From positions 3,668,001 to 3,732,000 of the forward strand of contig NC_059545.1 of NCBI RefSeq assembly GCF_905220415.1: 64,000 nucleotides of DNA, in the 5' to 3' direction. A model generated the notes under the pieces. The model did not search any database. It was not told the DNA's origin and saw nothing but the letters and a program-made list of their open reading frames with translations. The translations under genes and the position numbers were made by a program. Origin of the DNA: Colias croceus. Taxonomy: Eukaryota; Arthropoda; Insecta; Lepidoptera; Pieridae. Below, in pieces: positions 1 through 13,000 of this stretch (position 1 is its first letter; the number at the start of each line of letters is the position of its first letter).

Positions 1-911
1 TTTATTTATGTGTATTTTATGTAAATATTTTGGTTCAATAAATGATTTTTTTTAAATACAAAACTTTATTTAATCATAATATTATACGAGAAAATTGAGC
101 GGCTCTTGTTCCTAAACATGTATCAGGGAAAATGCACAGATATATCACACTCGTTTAAATGTAAGATTCAATCCCAGCTACAGAAACAATGAAAGAAACA
201 CATACACGAAAACGTCCGCTTTATACCAAACCGCAAACGTATAAAAAACACAATTTTACGAATAATATTTTACGCTTGTTTACCTAAGCCGATTGTGTAA
301 AGGGGAAGAGAAACAAAACCATAATACAGAAAACCCTGTGCAGAAAACCATAACAGACGATGGTATTTTGAAACGGATTTGAACAATTTATTCGTAGAAT
401 TTAGAATCCAATTCGTTTGAATCAAATAAACTTAAGGATAGTTTGAGTCTTTAGTTTGTAAGAACAACTTATTGTGTTATTATATTATATCACTACATAG
501 TATAAAACAAAGTCGCTTTCTCTGTCCCTATGTCCCTTTGTATGCTTGAATCTTTAAAACTACGCAACGGATTTTGATGCGGTTATTTTTAATAGATAGA
601 GTGATTCAAGAGGAAGGTTTTAGTATATAATTTATTAGGTTTTAGACAAAGCGGGTGAAGCCGCGGGCGGTAAGCTAGTTTTCTATAAAGGTAAAAATGA
701 TACTTTTAAATGAGTAGTATCTCACAAGAGTAAAGTGTAAACCCATATTTAGTTTTTAAAGTAATTAGACACATTACATATTGCCTTTTTGGGAACAAAT
801 GGTTCCTGTTCAAAGCTCTCAAGGTACATTTAAACAGATATTGTTACAAAACACGTAAAAGAAAATTTTTAGCTATGAATTACTGAAAATTTACAATCAT
901 AAGAAACTTAC
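1..911 (-). other. multiplexin intron, runs off the window
   Basis: No endostatin-like reading frame was found on the minus strand here, so the terminal exon is beyond the window. The only recognisable content is a Helitron-like copy at 490-679. Confidence 0.6.
490..679 (+). mobile_element. Helitron-like element, family C
   Basis: Starts TCACTACATAGTATAAAACA and ends CCGCGGGCGGTAAGCTAGT. Internal landmarks are CCCTTTGTATGCTT and GGATTTTGATGCGGTT. The TC...CTAGT ends and the GC-rich 3' hairpin fit lepidopteran Lep1-type Helitrons. Confidence 0.8.
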
Positions 912-1091
912 CAATGGGGGTCAATAAAAACGTTTTGACCGCTAAAACTAAAAATGTTCGTTGTTACAAGCGTAGCTCCGGAACCGTCGAACATATCCAT
1001 CCAAGAGTTGAAAAGCACTTCGTCCTTCAAATTTAACACTGGCAAATGTCTGTCTGATTCCTTTTTCACTATTGATATTAAATCTTCAATT
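912..1091 (-). CDS. Mp: multiplexin exon: endostatin, middle third
   Basis: A 180-nt exon, from TTTTCCAG to the donor GTAAGT at 911. It reads IEDLISIVKKESDRHLPVLN, LKDEVLFNSWMDMFDGSGAT, then LVTTNIFSFSGQNVFIDPHW. NLKDEVLF.SW, IFSFSG and P.W are endostatin hallmarks. The final Trp codon is split and continues in an exon left of base 1, so the C-terminal third with the remaining cysteines is missing. Confidence 0.96.
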
Positions 1092-4000
1092 CTGGAAAAT
1101 GATAATTATTTTTTAGGTTAGAAATAGATTAAATAAAGTCTTAATAATTTTTTTTACATAATTTCTTTCCAGATTTATGATCTCACAGAAAGTGGAATTA
1201 TTTTTTTCAAGAAATGTTCATTAATCTAAATAGTGTAAGTAAGTATTTTATTATATTTTTTTATTATAAATTAAACAGTAATGAAACATAAGTTATCAAT
1301 TATCAATTTTAATAATTTATATGATTAGCTGCAGATAAAATCAACTATTTCTACCTAATCAGTAATCATAGTCAATTTGTACAAGCTTAAACGATATTAA
1401 TTTAATCATACGCAAACAATAAACACCCAAACCTAACCTTTCACATTTCTAATGTTTAGCGGAATTCGGAACTCACATTTAACTACAGTTTGTATAATTT
1501 AATTAAAACAACAACTAAATTATTCAAAGCAATTATTATAAAGCCTCCAATCAAATTTCTAAATCACGTAATACGCGGTAATACAATTATGAAATCGTTC
1601 ATATTGATGTTCGGAACTACAATGTAATCGTAATACCATTTGTTATTGTTATTGCTAATTGTTCATAATGCAAATTGCATTATTAGGAAAATGTTTTAGT
1701 ACTAAATAATTGGATTATATTTAGCATTCATTATCATCGGGATATTCAATCCGATTTTCTTTAGTTTATGTTAAAACATGATTTTTTTATAATAGGGAAG
1801 CGCTTGACCACAATCTCGCCTGATGTTAAGTTGATAATTCCCTTTTACCTATAATTTAAGGGCTTGAGTTCGTACTCAAGCCCTTAAATTATATCACTAC
1901 ATAGTATAAAACAAAGTCGCTTTCTCTGTCCCTATGTCCCTTTGTATGCTTAAATCTTTAAAACTACGCACCGGATTTTGATGCGGTTTTGTAATAGATT
2001 GATAGAGTTATTCAAGAGGAATATAATTTTTAGTATATAATTTATTAGGTTTTAGACAAAGCGGGCGAAACCGCGGGCGGTAAGCTAGTATACGATATAC
2101 TCTTGAACAAAATCGAACAATCTAGGCTAGACATAGAATTGACGATAGTTTGGAAATGTATGTAGGTTACATCCCATAATATTATGTAAAAGGAGGAGAT
2201 TGTTATTGTTGTTAATACTTTAAACCTAGAGGGATGAAACATGAAAACGACGCATAAGTAAACATTGTTATGAGTAATTCAATCATTTTATCTATATAGC
2301 TTAGACCAGCTGCTTCACTTGTATAGTATTCTATAAAAAGTAGCGAGTATAATATTCTAAGTCATAATATGCATCATAAATTTCAAAGTTGCTCTACGAA
2401 TATTGCACGCCTCATAATTTTTTTAAATATACTAGATGTGCCCTGCGTTTTACCCGCTACGCACTATTCCTATTGAACTTGCGTGATGATATATAATATA
2501 ACATAGCGTTTCTAGATATATAAATTATCTAACACGGAAATAATTTTTAAATTCAGACCCGTAGTTTCTGAGAATAACGCGTCCAACCAAACAAACTCTT
2601 CAGCTATATTATATTAATATATAGTGTAGATTTGGGAATGTATATCGAACAAAATTCCAATACAGTTATTCAGACCGCTTAATAAGGAGCATAAAACAAT
2701 TTTAATAATAAATAACTGTTGCTTTTTAGTAATATTATCGAGTATTTGCGGGGTAACTTTTGAATCAGCGCCAAGAAACTTTGATGAAATCGCGTAGACT
2801 AATATTTTATACTCACAATAGGGAAAGTTTCGGATAAGAACTTTGATAGCCACAAACAGATACAAATAACTCGCGTTTATTGAAATAGTCTTAAATAGTA
2901 TTGCATATTAAAGAATCTATACTAATATTATAAAGCTGAAGAGTTTGTTTGTTTGAACGCGATAAGCTCGGGAACTACTGGTCCGATTTGAAAAATTCTT
3001 TTAGCGTTAGATAGCTCATTTATCGAGGAAGGCTATGGGGTATATATCATCACGCTACGACCAACAGGAGTGGAGCCACGGGGGCGAAACCGCGCGGAGC
3101 AGCTAGTCTGATATATATAATGTTTTAGAAATTATTCTAGCGTGCTATGGTTGCCAGATGGCTTCACTTGTGAAAGATATAATAATACTTATGGAAGGGT
3201 AAAGTCAGATGGACTTAAGGAAAATATTTATCAAGAATCATTTAAAAATATCATAGACGTAATACACTTGAAATTATTTGATTAATGAGAGCATTATTGT
3301 TTTAGGTTATTAAAAAAAAATCAGAAGCATAAAACACATAAGATTAAACTGCTTCGACATTTTTCATTAAATTGTATATTGACAAGGTCAATTTATCAAA
3401 ATTGTTTATAAAAAAACTCAAATGAATACAACCAGTTAATACTATGAAAATCTGTATAAATTTACTAGTCGATACCTATTTAAAAAGAAAATTCTAATAA
3501 TATCAAATTATAAAAAATCATACTTACTTAGTAGCCAAGAAAGCTACGAAATTACTAGACCCGTTCCGCGTTCTCGACTGTTGGTAGCAAGCCTGGTTCA
3601 TCGCGTTCCTTCCTGTTCGGTTAGTTGACGTCATCATGTTCCCGGGATACGGGTCGTTTAGAGCCGCTATACGAATCTAAAAATAATTAAAATATTAAAA
3701 AAAAAAAACACGCTTAAACTCTTGAAATTATTGTGCAGTTTGAATTAAATTTGTCCGTTTATCTAGGTAAGAATCGTGTCTAAAGAAGTCAGTTACATAC
3801 AAACATACAAGTGATACTACTAAAACGTTTTATTGATAAGTACTATTAGTAGATAGTTAATAGTATGTCCTTTCTCAGGTCTCAAGCTATATCTGTACCA
3901 TATTTCATCCAGACCGTGTCATTGATTGAGACGTGAAGAAGGGGCAGACATAGTTACTTTATTTATCCATACTTAATATTATAAATGCGAAAGTAACTCT

Positions 4001-7000
4001 GTCTGTCTGTCTGTTACTTCTACGCGCCACCAATCACGCCTTAACTACTGAACCAATTTGTATGAAATTTGGTATAGCATTTTGATACCCGAGAAAGGAC
4101 ATAGGATAAGTTTTATCCCGGAAATCCCACAGGAACGGGAACTTAGCGGGTTTTTATTTGATTGCGCGGGCGATGTCGCGGGTGGATAGCTAGTATTTTA
4201 TAATATTAAGTTAGAATTGTATTTGTTTTAAACATTCCAAGAGCAATTGACGTGCCAGTCAAGTCCCTATGAATTGCAGTTCAATTTCTATCGACAAACA
4301 TTTGTAGTGGATACACAAATGTTGTACATAACTCGACAATCGAGTTCGCACTTCATTCAAATTCGAGTATTATAAATAGACGATTTTAAATTACAATTCG
4401 GAATATATTGTTACTAGCTTTTGATCGCTTTCAATCTCTAGCCTCCTATCTTCAGCCACACCCCGGACACTCCATACAAAATTATAGTTTTGACAGTCAC
4501 ACTGTAGAGACTGCAAATGTGTGTGTAAACTCTTTATGGTTGGCACATTTGTGACTAGCGTAAAAAAATTCGCGTTTTTCTGATGAAATACATCCGTAAA
4601 CAGCACAATATCTAACCATTTTCTACGAAAAACGATAATCACAAATCCAAAATAATAAAATTGCTTTAAGTCAATTTGATTAATGTTGTCAATCTTCGTT
4701 GCGTTTCGTCTAAAGACGTCGTGCGGGGTGAGGTAAGTGTTTAATTTTGGCGGGAGGCGGAGAGTGTCCGTTCTGTAGCGTTTAGCTACTATTATGTATT
4801 CTGTGCTTCAGCTACGACTATCTTATCAGAAAATGCTCCCTTACAGCTTGAATGGCAGAAAAACAAACACACTTTCACAATCTTATAATAGCTAGCTTTC
4901 CGCCAGCGACTTTACCCGCGTAGTCTAATAAAAACCCGCATAATTCCCGTTTCCGTGGGATTTCAGGTATAAAAGCGTCCTATGTCCTTTCTCAGGTCTC
5001 AAGCTATTTCTGAACCAAATTTCATCCCAATCGGTTCAATAATAATATTGTAGTATGACATAGACAAACAGAGTTAATTTCGCATTTATAAATATTAAGT
5101 CCTATTATCCTACTAATATTATAAAATCCTATCCTATCTACTAATATTATAAATGCGAAAGTTTGTGAGGATGGATGTGTATGTGTGTGTTTGTTATTCT
5201 TTCACGCAAATACTACTGAATCGATTATAATGAAATTTAGCATTCATATAGAGGGTAACTTGGATTAACACATAGGATAGGTTTTATCCCGGAAATCCCA
5301 CGGGAACGGGAACTAAGCGGGGTTTTCTTTGAAAACGCGGGCGAAGCCGCGGGCGGAAAGCTGGTTTATAATATTGCCGTATCAGTCAAGTCCCTATGAA
5401 TTGCAGTTCAATTTCTATCGACAAACATTTGTAGTGGATACACAAATGTTGTAGGTACCTACGTAACTCGACAAACGTGTTCGCACTTTATTCAAATTCG
5501 AGTATTATAAATAGACAGCTGTTGATTGAAGTGAAAAGTTTGAATTGTTAATTAGTTTGATGTATATATTTTGGATGGTTTGAATAGGCTTATGGTTTGG
5601 TGTAATGATTGGGAAAGTTGAATTATTAAATGAGCTATGATACTAGCTTAGAAAAAACTTGCTTTTTCGCAAACGTTCATTTGATAGGTACCCTACGAGA
5701 TACAAAATACGGTTTACGATCATAATAGAACTTAAGACCTAACGAATATCCACAAAAAATATATATCATCAAACAAACAATGTAACATAAGACATTTTTT
5801 ATTTACATCTTGAGAATCAGTCTCGAAAACATTAATTTTTTAATTTTAAACTAGCTTACCGCCCGCGGCTTCGCCCGCTTTGTCTAAAACCTAATAAATT
5901 ATATACTAAAACCTACCTTTTGAGTCACTCTATCTTTAAAAAAACCGCATCAAAATCAGTAGCGTAATTTTAAAGATTTAAGCATACAAAGGGACTTAGG
6001 GACAGAAAAAGTGACTTTGTTTTATACTATGTAGTGATAGTGATAAATATCACAAATCTATAAAAGCTAGTTAACTGAAAATTAAATTTACTACACTCAA
6101 ACAAAAAATACATATAAATAAACAATACTTACATATGAACCTTCAGCTAGAAAAGATCTATCTTTCAAAGCCGCGGTAGGCGAACGCGGGTGCATCGGCC
6201 TGTATGTTGTGCTTGCTTGTTTGTATGTGTTTTGTGGGGAATACATGGATCCTACCTGTTTATTAAAATTAATTTAATATGTACTTATAAAATTTAAGAT
6301 AGTAGGTAATATTATGTTCAATTGAAATAAATTAATACAAATCAGATGGACACAGATACTCACTTTCGACACGACACTTTATTTCGTTACGATACTTTAA
6401 GTATTACAAACAAAATTGTACAGAAACATCAAAAGTACTAAATTATTTGTAACAAAAAAAATAATCCTTCTTCAAATTGTCTGAACTACTTAGACCAAAT
6501 ACAAAAAGATAAACGACACGACACTTAAGAAAAAATCATGACAATCAGACAGACAGAGCTAGACGAGATAACTATAGCAAAAAGTGTCGTGACAACTTTT
6601 CGTCTTAATTTTTTCCGTCTTTTTTTTTTTTTTTTTTTTTCGCAACGCGCGATAAGGAACTTCGTTCCAAAACTATTTTATAAATAAACTAACCTCCACA
6701 TGTTGCCAGCCTCGCTCTACACGCAATAATAGGACATTTTCTTGCAAAATATACGCTAGAGTTCCCAGTGGAGTTTTAGTTGTTCTCTGTGTACAAATAA
6801 AATATGTAATTGAAAACAAAATCTATTTATAAAGTATCTTATAATATTTAGATAATAAACTTTCCCGTCCTTAACATCAATAAGTACTAGAAAAATATGT
6901 CCTTAATTACTGTTTAGCTTGGAATTAATACAAAAACATATAAACCAATGAATGTGAAGTATAAACTTCAAATTAAATATATCAAGAATATTTTCCACGT

Positions 7001-10000
7001 GTTATTTTAAATGTATAAAATAGTCTTGCATGAGTGCTTTTATTTTCTGTTGAAAATACTTAAAACCTATATTAAGTTATTTAAATATTTAGCAAAATAA
7101 ATCAGTCTTTTATGAGATTACTTTTTATCAAGTTTTGACAAAATTTTTAACGTGAAAAGATATTAATTAATATATCATTAATTTTAACGTAAAAATTGAA
7201 ATAAAAAATAACTAATTAGCATATTATTTACCCTAATTAAAGCTGTACTAGATTTGAATATAATCGTAGCTGCTGTATACACGTCGTCGTCTTCTTCGGA
7301 TATGCTTCCTAAAACTGAATGTGTTTATTTATAAAAAACATTTGGGCTAAAGAGATTTCAATTAATATAAAATTATTTATGTCTAGAAAAAGATTAATAA
7401 AAATAATTTAAGTTAGGTATATTAAGGTCTCAGTGTACGTTCATGTTTGGATTTAAACAATGCAAATGAATACAATAAATATAGATATAATTAATTGAAC
7501 AATGAAAATAATTGTTTAAAAGTAGGTACGCAAGTCGAAACTTTACAGCATTAAACCATAAAATTGTGGTTACCATTGATATTCTAGACACACAGATCTA
7601 ATGTTATAATTAACTAGCCGCTCCGCGCGGTTTCACCCCCGTGGCTCCTCTCCTGTTAGTCGTAGCGTGATGATATACCTTCCTCGATAAATGAGCTATC
7701 TAACACCGAAATAATTTTTTAAATCGGACCAGTAGTTCCCGAGATTAGCGCGTTCAAACAAACAAACAAACAAACTCTTCAGCTTTATAATATTATAGTA
7801 TTAGATGAAAATTTCGTTCCGCTAAAAAACAATGATTGTATTTTCTTACCTGAATTACTTTTAAATTCACTAGAAGCATCTATGGAAAATTGCAGTCCAG
7901 GTTCTCCTTTGGGCCCTATAATGGATACACCTGGAGGCCCTGGAGGTCCCGGAGGCCCTGGGGGCCCTGGTCTTAATACAAAGTTGGAATCTTCGCAAGA
8001 ACAAGTACCAGCTTTACCAGATTCTCCTGGAGGACCGGGTTCACCACGGTCACCTTTTAGCTGTGTGAAGAAATCATTGTATTTTTACATTTTATTCAGT
8101 ATATAATTTAATGTTGATATGTATATCTGAAGTTTTTTATAAGTATCATATAAGGCATAATTATGTTTCAAAAGTGAATGAAGCTTGAGTTTGATGATTC
8201 AGATGATAGAGATGCTGTATAGCCCTACTCTATTCAGCTCTATTAAATCGATAATTTTTAAAATTGACATTATTAATATGCAGGTATGTACATAAAATCA
8301 ACATTCGTAGATCAAACTAATGTGATGTGTGCTTAAAATACCTTTTTGTAGTCTATTAAAGGCATTTCACCTTTTTCCCCTTTTATTCCTGCGGTGCCGT
8401 TATTTCCCTTTTGTCCTGGAGCGCCCTGTAGAACAAATATAACGTACATATTTTATATTTATTAAAACTGATAATATGAACATTTCCGTATCTAAATATA
8501 TCATTAATTGTTAAGAAAACGTTAAAACTACTAGCGAATAGACAAGAGAAGATAAAAATTTCTATGACATTACAATAATATATGTACAAGACTAGCTGCT
8601 CCGCGCGGTTTCACCCCCGTGGCTCCGCTCCTGTTGGTCGTAGCGTGATGATATATAGCCTATAACCTTCCTCGATAAATGGGCTATCTAACACCGGAAG
8701 AATTTTTCAAATCGGACCAGTAGTTCCCGAGATTAGCGCGTTCAAACAAACAAACAAACAAACGAACTCTTCAGATTTATAATATTAGTATAGATTTAAC
8801 AAATCAACTACCTTAATTAATTAATTTATAACATTACCATGATACCAGGTGGTCCTGCATCACCCTTTGATCCTTTAGGGCCCGGCGGACCCCGGGGGCC
8901 CGGTTTACCCGTTGGTCCACGTTGCCCAACTTTACCGGGAATACCACGATCTCCTTTTGAGCCCTGAGAAGATTATGTAAAACATATTAAATGTAACTTT
9001 AATGTGTCGTCAAAATAATAAATGACAAGTATTCGTTACACAGATGTTAGTATATTTTAAAAATATTTCCGACTTTATCTATGGAAAAAAGCCATCGCGA
9101 GTTTTTTATCATACAATTTTATTATAAGGAGAATTGTTGTCCTTGATATTGGTTAATATTATGTTAGAATTTTTTACTGTAATAAATACTTAATTTTATA
9201 GACTAACATTATCAAAGACATCACCATTATAAGAATGACCACAATCGTAATAATATCATGCTTTGAAGTCACCTTTTGCGATTCAGTCGCATTGCCAGCA
9301 TATCCCGGTTCCCCCCTCTCCCCTTTGGGTCCCTCAGGCCCTATGTCTCCCTTTTCTCCTCGGTGTCCTCTTTCACCGTGTCTTCCGTGAGTTCCATCTT
9401 TACCTGGTGGACCTACAGGTCCTATCAAGCCTTGTTCGCCTTTGTCACCCTATTAAAAAGGAAAAACATAAGAATATTATTAATTTCATGAATATTAAAT
9501 AGAGTAGTAAGTATAACATTGCTCATTAAAAATATCAAATTTCCATATAGGAAGCAGCTAAAGAAACTATATTTCAAAACATCTTTTCATCAAAATATTG
9601 ACTGCATTTAATTTATTTTTTGTCATCATGTTTTAAACGCTGAAAATTCTAGTTAAAGTCAGTCAGTTCAAGTTGAAACCAGCATACCAAAAGATCTGAT
9701 ATTCAAATTAAGAATAAAAATTCAATGCAACATCTTGTTCCAAATTGTTTGTAAGAAAGTAATCAAGGCAAGCAAGTATCGTGATATGATCGCGATATTT
9801 ATGGGCGCGTCAATTTACCTTGGGTCCTGTCGCACCTATATCACCTTTAAAGCCCCTGAGCGTTTCTATTACAGCGGCATCTGTGGAGAGTTTTGACGTT
9901 GAAATCCCTGAGATTTTTTCGGAATACCTAAATTTTTTTAACCTATACGAAAATCTGATTTATTCAGTGTTTAGAAGGTATCTATTTCACAACATTGATT

Positions 10001-13000
10001 TTAATAACAAATACTCAAACAATATATTTCTTGACTACTTTATTATTCTAAGGGCGGCCGTACACGGACCGCTTCAAGCAGTTGAGACCGACCGCTTGAA
10101 GCCGCGACCGCGCGGTGAACTATAGGCATTCATTCACCGCCGTACACGTGACGGCTCGAGCCGTCGCGACCGCTTCAAGCCGTCAACTGCATGACGAAAT
10201 TCCACCGTGCCGTTGACGGCTTGCGAGCGGTCGTGAGGCATACACTGACTGCTCGAGCCGTTGACTGCGCTAGAGCCGTCGACGGCTCGCTCCTCCCCTG
10301 AAAATCAATGACTTGACTAGTCAAAAAAATCAACCGCTCGAGCGGTTGATAGCGACGGCTCGAGCGGTCAACAACCGACGGCTCGAGCAGTTGACGCCGA
10401 CCGCTCGAGCCGTCCGTGTACGGCGCTCAGCCGTTAACTGCTCGAGCGGTCCGTGTACGGCCGCCCTAATCGAAAATTGTGATCAATTCACTAAAACAGC
10501 TACTATTGAGACGAGAAAACGAACAATAGAGCAAGACAAACGTATTCACATAACACACAAAGAAGCAAATGAAATGGTCGGTAAAAATTCAAATAAAGCT
10601 CACTTTAAAATTATATTTCACTTAACCAGCAAATGGAATAATATGTGATGGATGGAAATTTCGTTCCTACTGCATTTGTGGTGGCTTGGCACGATTCACG
10701 GATGTAGATTGAATGTATAAATTTTGTAGAATTGTTAGCCGAATTCGTATAAAACTTTTCGAGCTAGTAAGTGCTCATTCTATAATCTATGTTTGAATAG
10801 CGAATTTCCATGGAGTAGAATTGTATAATGCACTATCATTTGCAGGTCGGCTCTTACATTATAATATATAGTAGTTTAAAAATAATGAGACAATTCGTAT
10901 AGTTATAACTTAAGCTCCATTTTATCTATACTAATGTTATAAAGCTGAAGATTTTGTTTGTTTGTTTGTTTGAACGCGCTAATCTCGGGAACTACTGGTC
11001 CGATTTGAAAAATTCTTTCAGTGTTAGATAGCCCATTTATAGAGGAAGGTAGGCCATATATCATCACGCTACGACCAACAGGGGGAGAAGCCACGGGGGT
11101 GAAACCGCGCGGAGCAGCTAGTATTGATTATAAGTGGTTTCTTTTTTGCGTGTCAAGTAAGAATAGTGCTATAGGAATATGATTTATTAACTATTTAAAT
11201 ATTACTACTACTTAAGTGCAATGTGCAAGATGTTAAGAAATCATAATATCATTGAATACAGCTTGCCTTAATAGGCACTGCTAGATTGAACAGTGAAATG
11301 ATAAAACTGTGTCTTAATGTAAAGAAATTCAAAGGCCTAGCATAAAGAAAAAGCAAAATAAAAATGAATGTAAGTGAGTTGTTAAATGGGTGAAATTATA
11401 AATATCCCAAAATAACATATATCGCGATAATATTTCTAATAAGAAACTATACGAGAATAAAACTCCTAATGAATATGACCCATAAGTTATCCCTTGTTCA
11501 TTCAATCGGGAAATGACATAGCCAAAATTTTATACACAGCCGTTTAGACAAAGATGTCCCGAATAGATAACATCTCTTATTTCGTCCTATAAAAAGACAG
11601 AAAACACATAACCAATAGGTCGGGTCCGGATAAGGATCAAAGCTAATGGAGGCAAATAGAAGCTACAAAATATTTGGGATTCAAATTTCAATCTACTTGT
11701 AACTACGTTGTATTTACATGCCCCAAATTTTGATATATTAAAATTTGTTTTGTGATATTTTTTGCTGTGAATACCCGTGATTTTGTATTGAAAATCATTT
11801 CGTTATTGACTTTTAATAGTGGGCTTGTCAATAACATTTTATTTTGGGATATTGTGACATGGAGCTCGTTAGGAACTTATCAGTACCTATATTAAGTTGA
11901 ACTAGGTAGATTTTCTTTTATAAAATTTGGAAAATATAAAAATAAACGTGAAAGGCTTTTTAATAAGTGGGAAGTAGATTTGGAAATTGTAATTTATGTA
12001 TTTTAAGTAGAAGTTCTTAAAATAATATCGTAAAATCTTCCAATATTACATAACATAGATACTACCTATGCAATAGATGATGTTAATCAAAAGTATATTA
12101 TTTATGTCACATTATTAGCTGTGCCCCGCGGTTTATTTATTGTTCGACTTTGTTGTTATGTAAACATAAGTTATAGGTTTTGACTTCTTCTAAATATTAT
12201 ATAATAAAAGGTGATAATATAGAGAAAACGTGACGAAGACCGACCTTTTTATTATAAACCTCGTTTTAAATAATAAAAGAAAAATATAACTTACTTTCTT
12301 CAAGATCCATATCTGTATACAATATGGATGAAAGCTTCGCTGGTAATCCTGGAGGTCCTAGGTCACCTTTATCACCCTTTTCACCTTGAAAACATTTGTT
12401 TCTTACTTAAATATAGACACCTTTATAAAACTTTTTGTGGGTTTTTATTTGTTGTATAAATAGCACGTTTTTCAGAATCTAAAATATTTGATCTTCCTAA
12501 ATAAACAGCTGTTTCTTTCAGAGTCAAAAAAAAATCTATTTTAAATAAAAGAATCAAACTCATACTTTTCAAGTTAAATCTCGAAAACTGATTTAAATTT
12601 TAGGGCATGTTAAAAATTTATATTATATAATCGTGAAAAATCGATTTCGCAATTGATAAATAAATATCTTAACTCTTAACTTGTTTATACAGTCGGTTAA
12701 TACAATACCTCGTTCTCCCTTTTCCCCGGGATGTCCATGTGATCCCGGAATTCCAGGTAAAGCGTTAATTCCAGGTGCTCCTGTATCGCCTTTTTCTCCT
12801 CTGGGACCTGGAGCACCGTCTAGACCCTAAAAGACATTTCTTATAAGGATAATGAAATATTTCCGAAGTTTTTTGATTTGTTGTTGAGTTGATTTCCTTT
12901 ACAATTAGGATCAAAAACATTTCAAACAGAACTACTGCAATATTTTCAATTGTATTTTTATAAGCTTTAAAATAATTATTTTATTCTTACCTTATGAGTA

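Noticed and set aside
4391..4642. 83-codon minus-strand frame
   Set aside because: Lies in repeat-like sequence and has no recognisable domain.
7882..8106. Plus-strand frame rich in Gly-Pro that looks like collagen
   Set aside because: It is the reverse complement of a genuine minus-strand collagen exon. CCX/GGX codons mirror each other, and only the minus strand gives Gly in every third position with matching splice phases.
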